A DNA stretch of 64,000 bases from Streptomyces sp. NRRL F-5126 (lineage in GTDB: Bacteria; Actinomycetota; Actinomycetes; Streptomycetales; Streptomycetaceae): assembly GCF_000721265.1 (NCBI RefSeq), contig NZ_JOFZ01000006.1:496001-560000 (forward strand), read 5' to 3'. Shown in pieces: positions 46,796 through 55,812 of this stretch. The first letter of the stretch is position 1. Every line of letters begins with the position of its first letter. Both the position numbers and the translations under genes were made by a program. Under the pieces are notes generated by a model that saw only the letters and a program-made list of their open reading frames with translations, did no database searches and had not been told where the DNA came from.

Positions 46796-47632
46796 CTAGC
46801 GCTTCTTGTTCGTCTTGCGGCGGCGGACGATGTACTTGTTGCTCGCCTTCTTGGGAGCCCGAGTACGACCTTCCTTCTGACCCCACGGCGAGACCGGGTG
46901 GCGGCCACCGGAGGTCTTGCCCTCACCACCACCGTGCGGGTGGTCGACCGGGTTCATGGCGACACCGCGGACGGTCGGGCGGACGCCCTTCCAGCGCATG
47001 CGGCCGGCCTTGCCCCAGTTGATGTTCGACTGCTCGGCGTTGCCGACGGCACCGATCGTGGCGCGGCAGCGCACGTCGACCATGCGGACCTCGCCGGACG
47101 GCATGCGAAGGGTGGCCATGGAGCCCTCCTTCGCGAGCAGCTGCACCGAGGAGCCCGCGGAGCGGGCGAACTTGGCGCCGCCGCCGGGGCGCAGCTCGAT
47201 GGCGTGCACCGTGGTACCGACGGGGATGTGGCGCAGCGGCAGGTTGTTGCCCGACTTGATGTCGGCGCCTGCGCCGGCCTCGATGCGGGCGCCCTGCTCC
47301 AGGCCCGCGGGGGCGAGGATGTAGCGCTTCTCGCCGTCCGCGTAGTGCAGCAGCGCGATGCGCGCGGTGCGGTTGGGGTCGTACTCGATGTGCGCGACCT
47401 TGGCGGGGACGCCGTCCTTGTCGTGCCGACGGAAGTCGATGACACGGAAGGCGCGCTTGTGGCCACCGCCCTGGTGGCGGACGGTCACACGACCGGCGTT
47501 GTTGCGGCCGCCCTTGCTGTGCAGGGGACGGACCAGCGACTTCTCCGGCGTGGACCGCGTGATCTCGACGAAGTCGGCGACACTGGAGCCACGACGGCCC
47601 GGGGTCGTCGGCTTGTACTTGCGGATACCCAT
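46796..47632 (-). CDS. rplB: 50S ribosomal protein L2
   Basis: Needed for subunit association and peptidyl transfer. 278 residues with [40 protein letters not shown] and the catalytic-region [20 protein letters not shown]. It lies 47 bp after rplW. Confidence 0.98.
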   Translation of the reverse strand: MGIRKYKPTTPGRRGSSVADFVEITRSTPEKSLVRPLHSKGGRNNAGRVTVRHQGGGHKRAFRVIDFRRHDKDGVPAKVAHIEYDPNRTARIALLHYADGEKRYILAPAGLEQGARIEAGAGADIKSGNNLPLRHIPVGTTVHAIELRPGGGAKFARSAGSSVQLLAKEGSMATLRMPSGEVRMVDVRCRATIGAVGNAEQSNINWGKAGRMRWKGVRPTVRGVAMNPVDHPHGGGEGKTSGGRHPVSPWGQKEGRTRAPKKASNKYIVRRRKTNKKR

Positions 47633-47679
47633 TCTTAAGTCCTCGGAAGATTCCGGACTTCGAAACGATCCGGCCTCCG

Positions 47680-48093
47680 TCAGGAGGTCGGGCCGCCGAA
47701 GATGTCGATGCGGTCGCCCTCGGCGAGGGTCACGATGGCGCGCTTGGTGTCAGCCCGCTTGCCGAAACCGGTGCGGGTGCGCTTGCGCTTGCCCTGCCGG
47801 TTGATCGTGTTGACGCCGGTGACCTTGACCTGGAAGACCGCCTGGACGGCCTGCTTGATCTGGGTCTTGTTGGCGCGCGGGTCGACGACGAACGTGTACT
47901 TGTTCTCGTCGAGCAGGGCGTAGCTCTTCTCCGAGACGACCGGCTTGACGAGGATGTCGCGCGGGTCCGCGAGGGACTTGCTCAGCGGGGTCTCGACGAC
48001 CGGGCCCTTGACGCCGCTCCTGGCCTTGGCCAGGCGCTTCGCCTTGGCGGCCTTGGCCGCCTTGGGCGCGATGCTGGGGTGACGCGTAGCCAT
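47680..48093 (-). CDS. rplW: 50S ribosomal protein L23
   Basis: Docking site for trigger factor and SRP at the tunnel exit. The family part is [20 protein letters not shown] to [20 protein letters not shown]. The ~45-residue Ala/Lys-rich N-terminal extension ([20 protein letters not shown]) is long for L23. ATG overlaps the rplD stop by one base. Confidence 0.96.
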   Translation of the reverse strand: MATRHPSIAPKAAKAAKAKRLAKARSGVKGPVVETPLSKSLADPRDILVKPVVSEKSYALLDENKYTFVVDPRANKTQIKQAVQAVFQVKVTGVNTINRQGKRKRTRTGFGKRADTKRAIVTLAEGDRIDIFGGPTS

Positions 48094-48749
48094 CAGGCCT
48101 CGCTCCCTTCGGTTTCGTTGGCCTTGTTCGGGCCGGCGACGAAGGACTCGAAGGCGGCCTTGGTGAAGACCACGTCGTCCGAGACGAGCACGTCGTACGT
48201 GTTGAGCTGGCCCGGCTCCAGGATGTGGACCTGGGGCAGGTTGCGCGCGGACAGCCACGCGGCCTCGTCGGCGCGCTCGACGACCAGGAGCAGGTTCTTG
48301 CGCTCACTGATCTTGCCGAACAGGGTCTTCGCGGCCTTGGTGGACGCGGTGTCGCCCTCGATGACGCCGGAGACGACGTGCACGCGCGCGTTGCGGGCAC
48401 GGTCGGTGAGGGCGCCACGCAGCGCGGCGGCCTTCATCTTCTTCGGGGTCCGCTGCGAGTAGTCACGCGGCACGGGGCCGTGGACGACGCCACCGCCGGC
48501 GAACTGCGGCGCGCGGGTCGAACCCTGGCGGGCCCGGCCTGTGCCCTTCTGGCGGTACGGCTTCTTGCCGCCACCGCGGACCTCGCCACGCGTCTTGGCC
48601 TTGTGCGTGCCCTGGCGGGCGGCGGCCAGCTGCGCGACGACGACCTGGTGGATCAGCGGGATGCTGACCTTGGCGTCGAAGATCTCCGCGGGAAGCTCGA
48701 CGCTGCCCGACTTCTCGCCCGCGGGCGAAAGGATGTCAATGGTGCTCAT
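48093..48749 (-). CDS. rplD: 50S ribosomal protein L4
   Basis: Tunnel-constriction protein; in E. coli also the S10-operon repressor. 218 residues with [20 protein letters not shown], the tunnel loop [20 protein letters not shown] and a Rossmann-like globular part. It lies 8 bp after rplC. Confidence 0.98.
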   Translation of the reverse strand: MSTIDILSPAGEKSGSVELPAEIFDAKVSIPLIHQVVVAQLAAARQGTHKAKTRGEVRGGGKKPYRQKGTGRARQGSTRAPQFAGGGVVHGPVPRDYSQRTPKKMKAAALRGALTDRARNARVHVVSGVIEGDTASTKAAKTLFGKISERKNLLLVVERADEAAWLSARNLPQVHILEPGQLNTYDVLVSDDVVFTKAAFESFVAGPNKANETEGSEA

Positions 48750-48757
48750 GGTTTACC

Positions 48758-49402
48758 TCAGGCCCCCTTGGCCGCGGTACGAACCAGAACGAGACCGCCG
48801 TTCGGACCGGGAACCGCGCCCTTGATGAGCAGCAGGCCCTTCTCCGCGTCCACGGCGTGCACGGTCAGGTTCTGGGTGGTGACCCGCTCGTTGCCCATGC
48901 GGCCCGCCATGCGGAGGCCCTTGAACACGCGGCCCGGGGTGGCGCAGCCACCGATGGAGCCGGGAGAGCGGTGCTTGCGCTGGGTACCGTGACCGGCGCC
49001 GAGGCCCTTGAAGTTGTGACGCTTCATGACACCGGCGAAGCCCTTGCCCTTGCTCTTGCCGGTGACGTCGACCTTGATCCCGGACTCGAACACGTCGGCC
49101 TTGACCTCCTGGCCGAGCGTGTACGTGGACGCGTCCGAGGTGCGGAGCTCCACGAGGTGGCGGCGGGGGGTCACGTCGGCCTTGGCGAAGTGGCCCTTGA
49201 GGGGCTTGTTCACCTTGCGCGGGTCGATCTCGCCGAAGGCGATCTGGACCGACTCGTAGCCGTCGGAGTCATTCGTACGGACCTGGGTCACGACGCAGGG
49301 TCCGGCCTTGACGACGGTCACCGGGACGACACGGTTGTTCTCGTCCCAGACCTGGGTCATGCCGAGCTTCTCGCCCAGGACGCCCTTGATCTGCTTGGTC
49401 AT
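48758..49402 (-). CDS. rplC: 50S ribosomal protein L3
   Basis: Assembly initiator near the peptidyl-transferase centre. 214 residues: [20 protein letters not shown], then the extended finger [20 protein letters not shown]. It lies 14 bp after rpsJ. Confidence 0.98.
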   Translation of the reverse strand: MTKQIKGVLGEKLGMTQVWDENNRVVPVTVVKAGPCVVTQVRTNDSDGYESVQIAFGEIDPRKVNKPLKGHFAKADVTPRRHLVELRTSDASTYTLGQEVKADVFESGIKVDVTGKSKGKGFAGVMKRHNFKGLGAGHGTQRKHRSPGSIGGCATPGRVFKGLRMAGRMGNERVTTQNLTVHAVDAEKGLLLIKGAVPGPNGGLVLVRTAAKGA

Positions 49403-49416
49403 CTCTTCCGCGCCTC

Positions 49417-49725
49417 TCAGAGCTTGATCTCGATGTCGACGCCGGCCGGAAGGTCCAGGCGCATCAGCGAGTCAACGGTCTTGGGCGTCGGGTCGAGGAT
49501 GTCGATCAGGCGCTTGTGCGTGCGCATCTCGAAGTGCTCGCGAGCGTCCTTGTACTTGTGCGGCGACTTGATGACGCAGTACACGTTCTTCTCTGTGGGC
49601 AGCGGCACCGGGCCCGCGACCGACGCACCAGTGCGGGTCACCGTCTCGACGATCTTCTTCGCCGAGGAGTCGATGACCTCGTGGTCGTAGGCCTTGAGCC
49701 GGATGCGGATCTTCTGTCCCGGCAT
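49417..49725 (-). CDS. rpsJ: 30S ribosomal protein S10
   Basis: Head protein and NusB partner in antitermination. 102 residues: [40 protein letters not shown] and the end [14 protein letters not shown] 49725 opens the whole leftward superoperon of about 16.5 kb. Confidence 0.98.
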   Translation of the reverse strand: MPGQKIRIRLKAYDHEVIDSSAKKIVETVTRTGASVAGPVPLPTEKNVYCVIKSPHKYKDAREHFEMRTHKRLIDILDPTPKTVDSLMRLDLPAGVDIEIKL

Positions 49726-50291
49726 GCTTCTTCGAATTCCTGTCTCTGTCTTACCGCTCTGCCACCGCTGGCCGACCCACGCGGTCGGGCGTGTCGCGTT
49801 CCCCTTACGGCCGAGTCCCTTGCGGGAACCCACGAGCGGGGGAAACGGAACCGGGCCGATCAGAGGAGACCGACCACCACCGGTGCCTGGCTGGTACCCC
49901 GCGACGCTTCCCGGAAGATTCCCGTACGTCCGCCCCAGCGCTGCCCGGGGGCAGTTGAGGCGACGAGTACTGTGGGACTCGCTTCCGGTCCCCCCGGCGG
50001 GAGGCGCGCAGCATCGGCACTCAACCGAGCAACCGGACCAGTGTGCCATAGCGCCCCGGGGCCTGGCCAATCGCGGCGAAGAACCCTACCCCACGCGCAC
50101 ACGTCCGAATCGTCAGCGCCCCGCGGGGCGCCCTTTCGGGCGCGTGACCCGGTCGATGCGGCACCCCCGGCGCCAAGGCCGCCCCCGAGCCGGGGACCGG
50201 GCGGCCACCGGCCCGCGCTCCCAGCGGACCGGCGCGCGTGACACCGGCCGTGGCGGCACGCCCGCCGAAACGCGGCACCGGCGGGAGACGG
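49726..50291 (-). other. S10 operon upstream region
   Basis: 566 bp without a supportable gene. It must hold the main promoter of the ribosomal superoperon, but no box pair stands out; TAGGGT (minus strand, near 50,086) is a possible -10 without a good -35. The 5' leader would be long, leaving room for regulation. Confidence 0.5.
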
Positions 50292-51707
50292 TCAGCGGCG
50301 GCTTCCGCGCGGCGCGACCGTGACGATCCGCGGGGACGCCGAGCGGTCGCGGTCGTCGTCCTCATCCCGCCGGTCGCGCCGGGACCTGCGGTATTCCGGC
50401 GGCCACTCGGACTCGGGGATCGCGTCCATCGTCATGTGCGCGAACTCGCGGCGGGCGTCCTCGCGGATCCTGCGGGTCGACGGCACCTCCCCGGCGCGCT
50501 CGCGTGCGCTGACGGAACGCGAGTCGTAGGGGTCGAGCCTCGTGCTGAGCCTCCGGCTCAGCGGGTCGTACGGGCTGCGGACGCTGTACTCCGCCTCCCT
50601 GTACTGGTTCGGGCCGCGGTACCCGTTCGAGCCCATCTGCGTGATGGGCGCGCCCAGCATGTCGACGCCGTCCATGCGCGCGGGGTTCTCGTAGCGGAGG
50701 TGGTGCATGTTCGTCGACTGCGTGCCGGCGAGCATGTTGTCGCGGCGCTGCGGTGTGCCGCCCACCGGGTCCCCGCTCGCCCAGGCCGCTTCGCGGTGCA
50801 GCCAGCTGAAGTCGCTGCGCCTCGGGCCACCGGACCTCGCCACCGCGTCCCCCGCGGACCCGCCCATCAGCGTGTTCTGGTCGGGGTTCCTGGTACGCGG
50901 CCTGTTCGACCTGGAGTCGGCGGTGATGTAGGTGACACCGTTCTCCTGGTAACGCGGGGTGCGGGAGTGGGTGTCCTCGATGTCGTCGTCCGCCCACCTG
51001 GGGCTCCGGGTGATGGTGACGATCTCCGGCGCGCGCTGCACGGACGGCATCGCGGCGGACGCCTCGTGCGCGCCCCCGGCGTCGGCCTGCGCGCCCTCGG
51101 CGGCCTGCGGCTGCGCGGGGGCGCTGCGCATGCTCGTGGCCCAGGACTCCGCGTCCCTCTCGTCCTTGTCGTTCGCGTCCGAGAGGTTGATGTTGCCGCC
51201 GTTGTTCTTGCCCGCCACGGCCCCTTGCTGCTGCTGCCAGGCGTGGCGCAGCTCGTGCAGGATGGTGTGCTCGTCGTTGCCGCCCTCGCCGACCACGATG
51301 TGCCGGCCCGTGGTGTAGGCGCGTGCCCCGAGCTCGGCCGCCGACCGCCGCGCGGCCTCGCCGGTGTGCATCTCCACGTCGGCGAGTGAGTGGCCGCCCA
51401 GGCCCTGCTCCGCCTTGAAGCGGATCGCCGGGTCCACGTCCTGGCCCTTGGACGCGATGACCTTCTGCACGGACTCGCTCTGCACGGGCTGGTCGTGACC
51501 GCACCCGGCGCCGTGCTCGTGCTCGTCGAGCTCCTCGGCACGCTCCTCGACCTGCATGCGCCGCTGCACGCCGACCAGGTGCGACACCGCCGTGTTTCCC
51601 AGGGAGCGCTGCAGGGCAAGCATCGGCGGGACCGGCACGGCGGCGCGCGCGGCGCGCTGCGCGGCGTCCCGTGGCTGGGACGCGACGCCCCGTTGGAATG
51701 CGGGCAT
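50292..51707 (-). CDS. DUF4157 zincin protein, probable eCIS-associated cargo
   Basis: A 471-residue protein without signal peptide. Residues 30-49 read LALQRSLGNTAVSHLVGVQR, a motif found at the start of many actinomycete eCIS-associated proteins. The DUF4157 domain (about 88-195) has the zinc motif HELRH at 151-155 and a DERDAE acidic segment. A Gln/Ala-rich linker leads to a C-terminal region (about 297-400) with WLHREAAWASGDPVGG and RDNMLAGTQSTN, which resembles nuclease-type tips of such proteins; this is uncertain. The last 40 residues are Arg/Asp-rich. No eCIS sheath or baseplate genes are in the window. Confidence 0.78.
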   Translation of the reverse strand: MPAFQRGVASQPRDAAQRAARAAVPVPPMLALQRSLGNTAVSHLVGVQRRMQVEERAEELDEHEHGAGCGHDQPVQSESVQKVIASKGQDVDPAIRFKAEQGLGGHSLADVEMHTGEAARRSAAELGARAYTTGRHIVVGEGGNDEHTILHELRHAWQQQQGAVAGKNNGGNINLSDANDKDERDAESWATSMRSAPAQPQAAEGAQADAGGAHEASAAMPSVQRAPEIVTITRSPRWADDDIEDTHSRTPRYQENGVTYITADSRSNRPRTRNPDQNTLMGGSAGDAVARSGGPRRSDFSWLHREAAWASGDPVGGTPQRRDNMLAGTQSTNMHHLRYENPARMDGVDMLGAPITQMGSNGYRGPNQYREAEYSVRSPYDPLSRRLSTRLDPYDSRSVSARERAGEVPSTRRIREDARREFAHMTMDAIPESEWPPEYRRSRRDRRDEDDDRDRSASPRIVTVAPRGSRR

Positions 51708-51860
51708 GGGGGGCTCCCTGTCAGACAGCGGTGTTCATGCTCGCACAGCCAACCGCCCCTCGGGAGCGGTGACAAGGGCAGAAGAGGCACACCTTGCCAG
51801 GCGTACGGACACCGGAGGCTGCCCACTGGTGCCCCGGCGCTCCCTTCCCGTCCGCCGGGG

Positions 51861-53009
51861 TCAGGTGTCCCAGCGCACGTCGAGCGCGGACGGCTTGCGG
51901 AAGACCAGGCCGCGCGGGCCGCTCGGCGGGCGGTCGGCGTCGAGGCGCAGCCCCGGCAGCCGCTCGAAGCAGGCGCGCAGCGCGATCACGGCCTCGAGGC
52001 GGGCCAGGTGGGCACCGAGGCAGTAGTGCGGCCCGTAGGCGAACGCCAGGTGCAGCCGTGCGTTCGCGCGGCGCGGGTCGAACCGGTCGGGGTCGTCGAA
52101 CACCTCGGGGTCGCGGTTCGCGCCGGCCAGCGACACGGTCACGAGATCGCCGGCGCGGATGCGCGCCCCGGCGAGTTCGACGTCGCGCGTCGCGTACCGG
52201 TCCACCACGGCCGCGCCCGGCTCCAGCCTCAGGGACTCCTCCACGGCGCCGTCGAGCAGGCCCGGCTCCTCACGCACCCCGGCGGCGAGCGCGGGCTCGG
52301 ACAGCAGGTGGAACAGCGCGTTGGCGATCATGCCCTCGGTCGTCTCGATGCCCCCGAACAGCAGCACCGCCGCGTTGGACGCGATCTCCGGCAGGCCGAG
52401 CCGGCCGGCGGCGCTCACCAGCAGCGACTCGGCGCGCTCGGCGCGCAGGGTGGCCGCGACGGCGTCCCGCAGCGCGGCATACGCGGCGGGCCCCTCCGCC
52501 CCGGCGTCCTCGCCGTGCGTGAGCCGGTCGACGGCCCGCACGATCTCGTCGTACCAGCCGAGCACGTCGGCCACGGGCACGTCGGCCAGCCCCAGCACGT
52601 CGGCCATGACGACGGCCGCGAGCGGCCCGGCGAACCCGCGCCGCAGCTCGCCGCGGCCCCGTGGGGCGAGCCCGTCGAGCAGCCGCGCCGCCTCGCGCTC
52701 GATCGACTCGGCGAAGGCGGCGCGCACGGCACGCGGCTTGAAGGGCTCGACGAACGGCTCGCGGTGGCGGGCGTGTTCCGCCCCGTCGAGGGAGAGCATG
52801 CTCGGGCCGACGACCTGCGCGGTGGTGAAGCGCGGATCGTCCACGGTGAAGGTCTCCGCGTCCCGCATCACGTCGACGGCGGTCTCCCGCCGCGTCACGA
52901 CCCACCCGCCGAGCGCGTCCAGCCACACGACGGGCCCCTCGCCGCGCAGCCGGGCGAGATGCGGGTGGGGATCGGCCGCGAGATCGGCGAGGGTGGGCGA
53001 GTCGACCAT
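51861..53009 (-). CDS. Cytochrome P450
   Basis: A 382-residue soluble bacterial P450. The heme-binding loop FAYGPHYCLGAHLAR has the cysteine ligand C330; the K-helix ExxR is E258-R261 (EESLR); the I-helix reads FGGIETTEGM, with Gly in place of the usual Ala before Gly. Substrate unknown; no ferredoxin gene is adjacent. It lies between two eCIS-type cargo genes and is divergent from the second; functional linkage is not shown. Confidence 0.93.
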   Translation of the reverse strand: MVDSPTLADLAADPHPHLARLRGEGPVVWLDALGGWVVTRRETAVDVMRDAETFTVDDPRFTTAQVVGPSMLSLDGAEHARHREPFVEPFKPRAVRAAFAESIEREAARLLDGLAPRGRGELRRGFAGPLAAVVMADVLGLADVPVADVLGWYDEIVRAVDRLTHGEDAGAEGPAAYAALRDAVAATLRAERAESLLVSAAGRLGLPEIASNAAVLLFGGIETTEGMIANALFHLLSEPALAAGVREEPGLLDGAVEESLRLEPGAAVVDRYATRDVELAGARIRAGDLVTVSLAGANRDPEVFDDPDRFDPRRANARLHLAFAYGPHYCLGAHLARLEAVIALRACFERLPGLRLDADRPPSGPRGLVFRKPSALDVRWDT

Positions 53010-53137
53010 CGGACGAGCGTATTACGCCCACGCGTCGCGCCCGCTCTGCCTCTCGGAGTGCCCTCAAGAACCTTGCGCCGCTGAGACCCCGACGGTAGTC
53101 ATGGTCGCGCAGCCCGTGGAACAACTGAAGGAGCATC

Positions 53138-54337
53138 GTGCGCGCACAGGGACAGCCGTCCAAGGCCAAGGAGGCGGGTCCTGGACCGCGACCGGTGACG
53201 CGCCCGCGGCCCGCGGCGGACAGGCTGCTCGCGGGTGACAGGAGCCCCGCTGGGGTACTGGCCCTGCAACGTGCCGTGGGCAACTCCGCCGTCTCCCGCG
53301 TGGTCGGGGAACAGCGCTACCCGGCTCCCGCCCACCCCCTCGCGACCGTGCAGCGCGCGCCGGCGGCCGCCCCGGCGGATCCGGAGGTCCGGCACATCCA
53401 CGACTTCGTGACGGAGACGCTCAGCACGTCGGACAGACTGATCGCCGAGGCGAAGTCGTTCCGCTGGCGCTTCACCGGAAAAACGGAAAAACAGAAGCAG
53501 TGCGACGAACTCGGCAGAGCTCTGGACACGGCCGAGCACATGATCTACCGCCAGTTTCGCAGTGATCCCGAGGGCAAGAAGGACAACCCGCGCAACACCG
53601 GTCTGAAGGAATTGCTGGACAAAATCCAGAAGCGGCATCTCGCGTATGTGGAGATCCTGCACGCCGGCCGGCTGCGCCCCTTCGGCGCGGATGTCGATCC
53701 CGACGACTCCGAAGCCCTTGACGAACTGTCGGGAACGTGGTCGAAAGTCGTCGCCGGGCAGGCGATCAGCACGTCGACGAAACCGCGCCCCTTCGGCGAG
53801 GACCGCGACCCCGCCCCGCTCAAGGGCTTCGACACCCAGATGCTCTCCGCCCATGCCCGGCTTCTCTCCCGGCAGCGCGGCCGTGCCCTGGTGGGCGATC
53901 TGGCCTCGACCCCCGCGCCGACCGGCGTCAACGTCATCCCCTACCACCCCGAACAGCTCGAATTCATGGGCGGCGCCACCGGGGCCGGTGCGGAGGCCTT
54001 GGCGGACGACGCCCCGAAGGCATTGGCGCGGGGCGACAAGGAACCGGGCGCCGGTTCCAGCAGCCTGATCGCTGTACCTCACGACTTCAAGGACAGCGAA
54101 GGAGCGAAGAAGGACGAGTCCATTTCCCCCGCCTTCCTGGTGTACGGCCACGAACTGATCCACGCGCAACACAACAAACACGGCATCAACGTCAGAGACA
54201 TCGACAACGAAGAGAAGGCGACGGTCTCCGGTACGGAGAAGTCGGGCCTGCTGCACATGGAGAAAGGCCTGCGCCCGACCACGGAGGAGATGCTCAGGGA
54301 CGAGCACAACCTCCCACGCCGAGGCGGATACACCTGA
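53138..54337 (+). CDS. M91-like zinc metallopeptidase with eCIS-type N-terminus
   Basis: A 399-residue protein without signal peptide. Residues 41-60 (LALQRAVGNSAVSRVVGEQR) are 14/20 identical to residues 30-49 of the DUF4157 protein at 50,292. The C-terminal domain has HELIH at 338-342 followed by NEEKATVSG and EEMLRDEHNLPRRGGY, which fits M91 (NleD-like) effector peptidases. The centre is helical and unassigned. GTG 53138 with AAGGAG upstream is taken as start. Likely an exported toxin loaded into a contractile injection particle encoded elsewhere. Confidence 0.75.
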   Translation: MRAQGQPSKAKEAGPGPRPVTRPRPAADRLLAGDRSPAGVLALQRAVGNSAVSRVVGEQRYPAPAHPLATVQRAPAAAPADPEVRHIHDFVTETLSTSDRLIAEAKSFRWRFTGKTEKQKQCDELGRALDTAEHMIYRQFRSDPEGKKDNPRNTGLKELLDKIQKRHLAYVEILHAGRLRPFGADVDPDDSEALDELSGTWSKVVAGQAISTSTKPRPFGEDRDPAPLKGFDTQMLSAHARLLSRQRGRALVGDLASTPAPTGVNVIPYHPEQLEFMGGATGAGAEALADDAPKALARGDKEPGAGSSSLIAVPHDFKDSEGAKKDESISPAFLVYGHELIHAQHNKHGINVRDIDNEEKATVSGTEKSGLLHMEKGLRPTTEEMLRDEHNLPRRGGYT

Positions 54338-54455
54338 CCTTCTCGTGCTCCTCCTCACCTCGGCGCCCGGCCTGTACCGAGCCCCTGTCCGACGAAAAGG
54401 CCACCACCACCGTCGCGTTCTTCGCCGCGTGGTAACCGAACCCGACCGGCTCGTC

Positions 54456-54479
54456 GGGATCGGGATCGAGATCGGGATC
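54456..54479. repeat. Four GGGATC hexamers
   Basis: GGGATC, GGGATC, GAGATC, GGGATC in tandem between the M91-like gene and the SDR pseudogene. The 54,338-54,539 interval holds nothing else recognisable. Confidence 0.7.
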
Positions 54480-54539
54480 GGTGCGATCGTCGACTGAGCC
54501 CGGCCGGGGGCCCCGGGGCCACCGGGCGATCGCGGAAAC

Positions 54540-55329
54540 TCAACCCCCGTGCGCCGCCCCGCGCAGGGCCCGCTCCGCGACCCGGGCAGCCGCCGACGCG
54601 GTCAGCAGGCGGCTGAAGACGCAGGTCTGGAGGGTGTTGAGACGGCCGTCGACGACCGCGGGGCCGCGGCCGCGCAGGGCGGACATCACGGTGCCCGCGA
54701 CGGAACCGGGCTCGCGCTTTCCTGGCATGCGCCGCGTGTTCATCGCGGTGGCGGTAAGGTCCCGGGCTGACCGCCACGACCCGCACGCCCGTCTCCCTCG
54801 TCTCGGCCCACACCGCCTGGGTGAAGGACAGCACGAACGCCTTCGAGGCCGCGTAGGCGGCCATGTAGGGGGCGGGCGCGTACGCACCGGTGCTCGCGAT
54901 ATTGACGATCGCTCCGCGTCCCCGCGCGACCATGGCGGGCAGCAGGAGCGCCGTCAGCTCCGCCACGGCCCCGGCGTTGAGGTCGACCAGGCCCCGCACC
55001 CGCACGGGATCGCTGCCGGCGACCGGCCCCAGCATGTCGACGCCGGCGTTGTTGACCAGCACGTCGACCTCGGTCCCCGCTCCCGCCAGCCACTCGGCCA
55101 GCCGGAAGGGGGCACCCGGGTGCGACAGGTCCAGCGCGAGCGTCGACACCTGGACCCCGCGCTCGGCCCGCAGCCGCTCGGCCGCCGCCTCCAGGCGCGC
55201 GCCGTCCCGCGCCACCAGGACCACGTCCATGCCCTGCCCGGCCAGCCGCTCGGTGATCGCGGCCCCGATGCCTGTCGCGGCGCCGGTCACGACCGCGGTC
55301 CGCCGCCTCGGCTCTTCTTTCGTCCTCAT
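54540..55329 (-). pseudogene. Short-chain dehydrogenase/reductase, frameshifted
   Basis: A classical SDR. The Rossmann TGAATGIGAAITERLAGQG, NNAGVDMLGPV, catalytic Ser in NIASTGAYAP and YAASK are intact. After VSPGP the frame breaks: one extra base at about 54,756-54,757 (CCTTACC on the minus strand) shifts it, and the expected continuation TATAMNTRRMPGKREPG lies in the next frame and runs to the stop at 54,540. Either a real recent inactivation or a one-base sequencing error. Probably controlled by the divergent MerR regulator. Confidence 0.8.
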
Positions 55330-55346
55330 GCCAGGAACGGTAAACT

Positions 55347-55368
55347 TTGACATTGACGTCAATGTCAA
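55347..55368. promoter_or_regulatory. Perfect 22-bp MerR operator
   Basis: TTGACATTGAC followed by its exact reverse complement. Both strands read TTGACA, so the palindrome carries a -35 box for each divergent gene; on the minus strand TTTACC follows at 18 bp. The long spacer is typical of MerR-activated promoters. Confidence 0.8.
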
Positions 55369-55400
55369 GCCTGATTCCAGGGCATCGAGGGAGGTACGGC

Positions 55401-55784
55401 GTGCGCGTCGGTGAACTCAGCAGGGCCACCGGGGTCAGCACCCGCTCGCTGCGGTACTACGAGGACCAGGGGCTGCTCTCCAGCGAGCGCCGCGCCAACG
55501 GATACCGGGAGTACGGCGAGCAGGCCGTGCGCCAGGTCGCCTTCATCCAGGACCTCTACCGCGCGGGGCTGCCGTCCCGGATCATCCGGGACGTCCTCCC
55601 CTGCACCGCGTCGGCACCGCCCGCGGGCGACTGCACGCGACTCCTGGCCCGCGTCCGGGAGGTCCGCGACGAACTCGCCCGCCAGGAGCGGCAGATCGCC
55701 CAGCGCCGCGAGATGCTCGACCGGTACCTCGCGGGCACGGCGACCCCTGCCGGCCTCGGTGACCTCGGCTGCCGCTCTCAGTAG
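55401..55784 (+). CDS. MerR-family transcriptional regulator
   Basis: A 127-residue regulator. The winged helix is VRVGELSRATGVSTRSLRYY with EDQGLLSSERRANGYREY; a dimerisation helix follows (RLLARVREVRDELARQERQI) and a short C-terminus. A single cysteine pair region (LPCTASAPPAGDC) could sense a thiol-reactive or metal signal, but this is a guess. GTG 55401 with GGGAGG upstream. It lies 33 bp from the palindrome it probably binds. Confidence 0.9.
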   Translation: MRVGELSRATGVSTRSLRYYEDQGLLSSERRANGYREYGEQAVRQVAFIQDLYRAGLPSRIIRDVLPCTASAPPAGDCTRLLARVREVRDELARQERQIAQRREMLDRYLAGTATPAGLGDLGCRSQ

Positions 55785-55812
55785 CGTGCGGTGGCCGATG
55801 GCCGACGGCCTC

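Noticed and set aside
49417..50070. Upstream extension of rpsJ to 217 codons
   Set aside because: S10 is about 102 residues; conserved sequence starts at ATG 49725 and the extension is non-conserved leader DNA.
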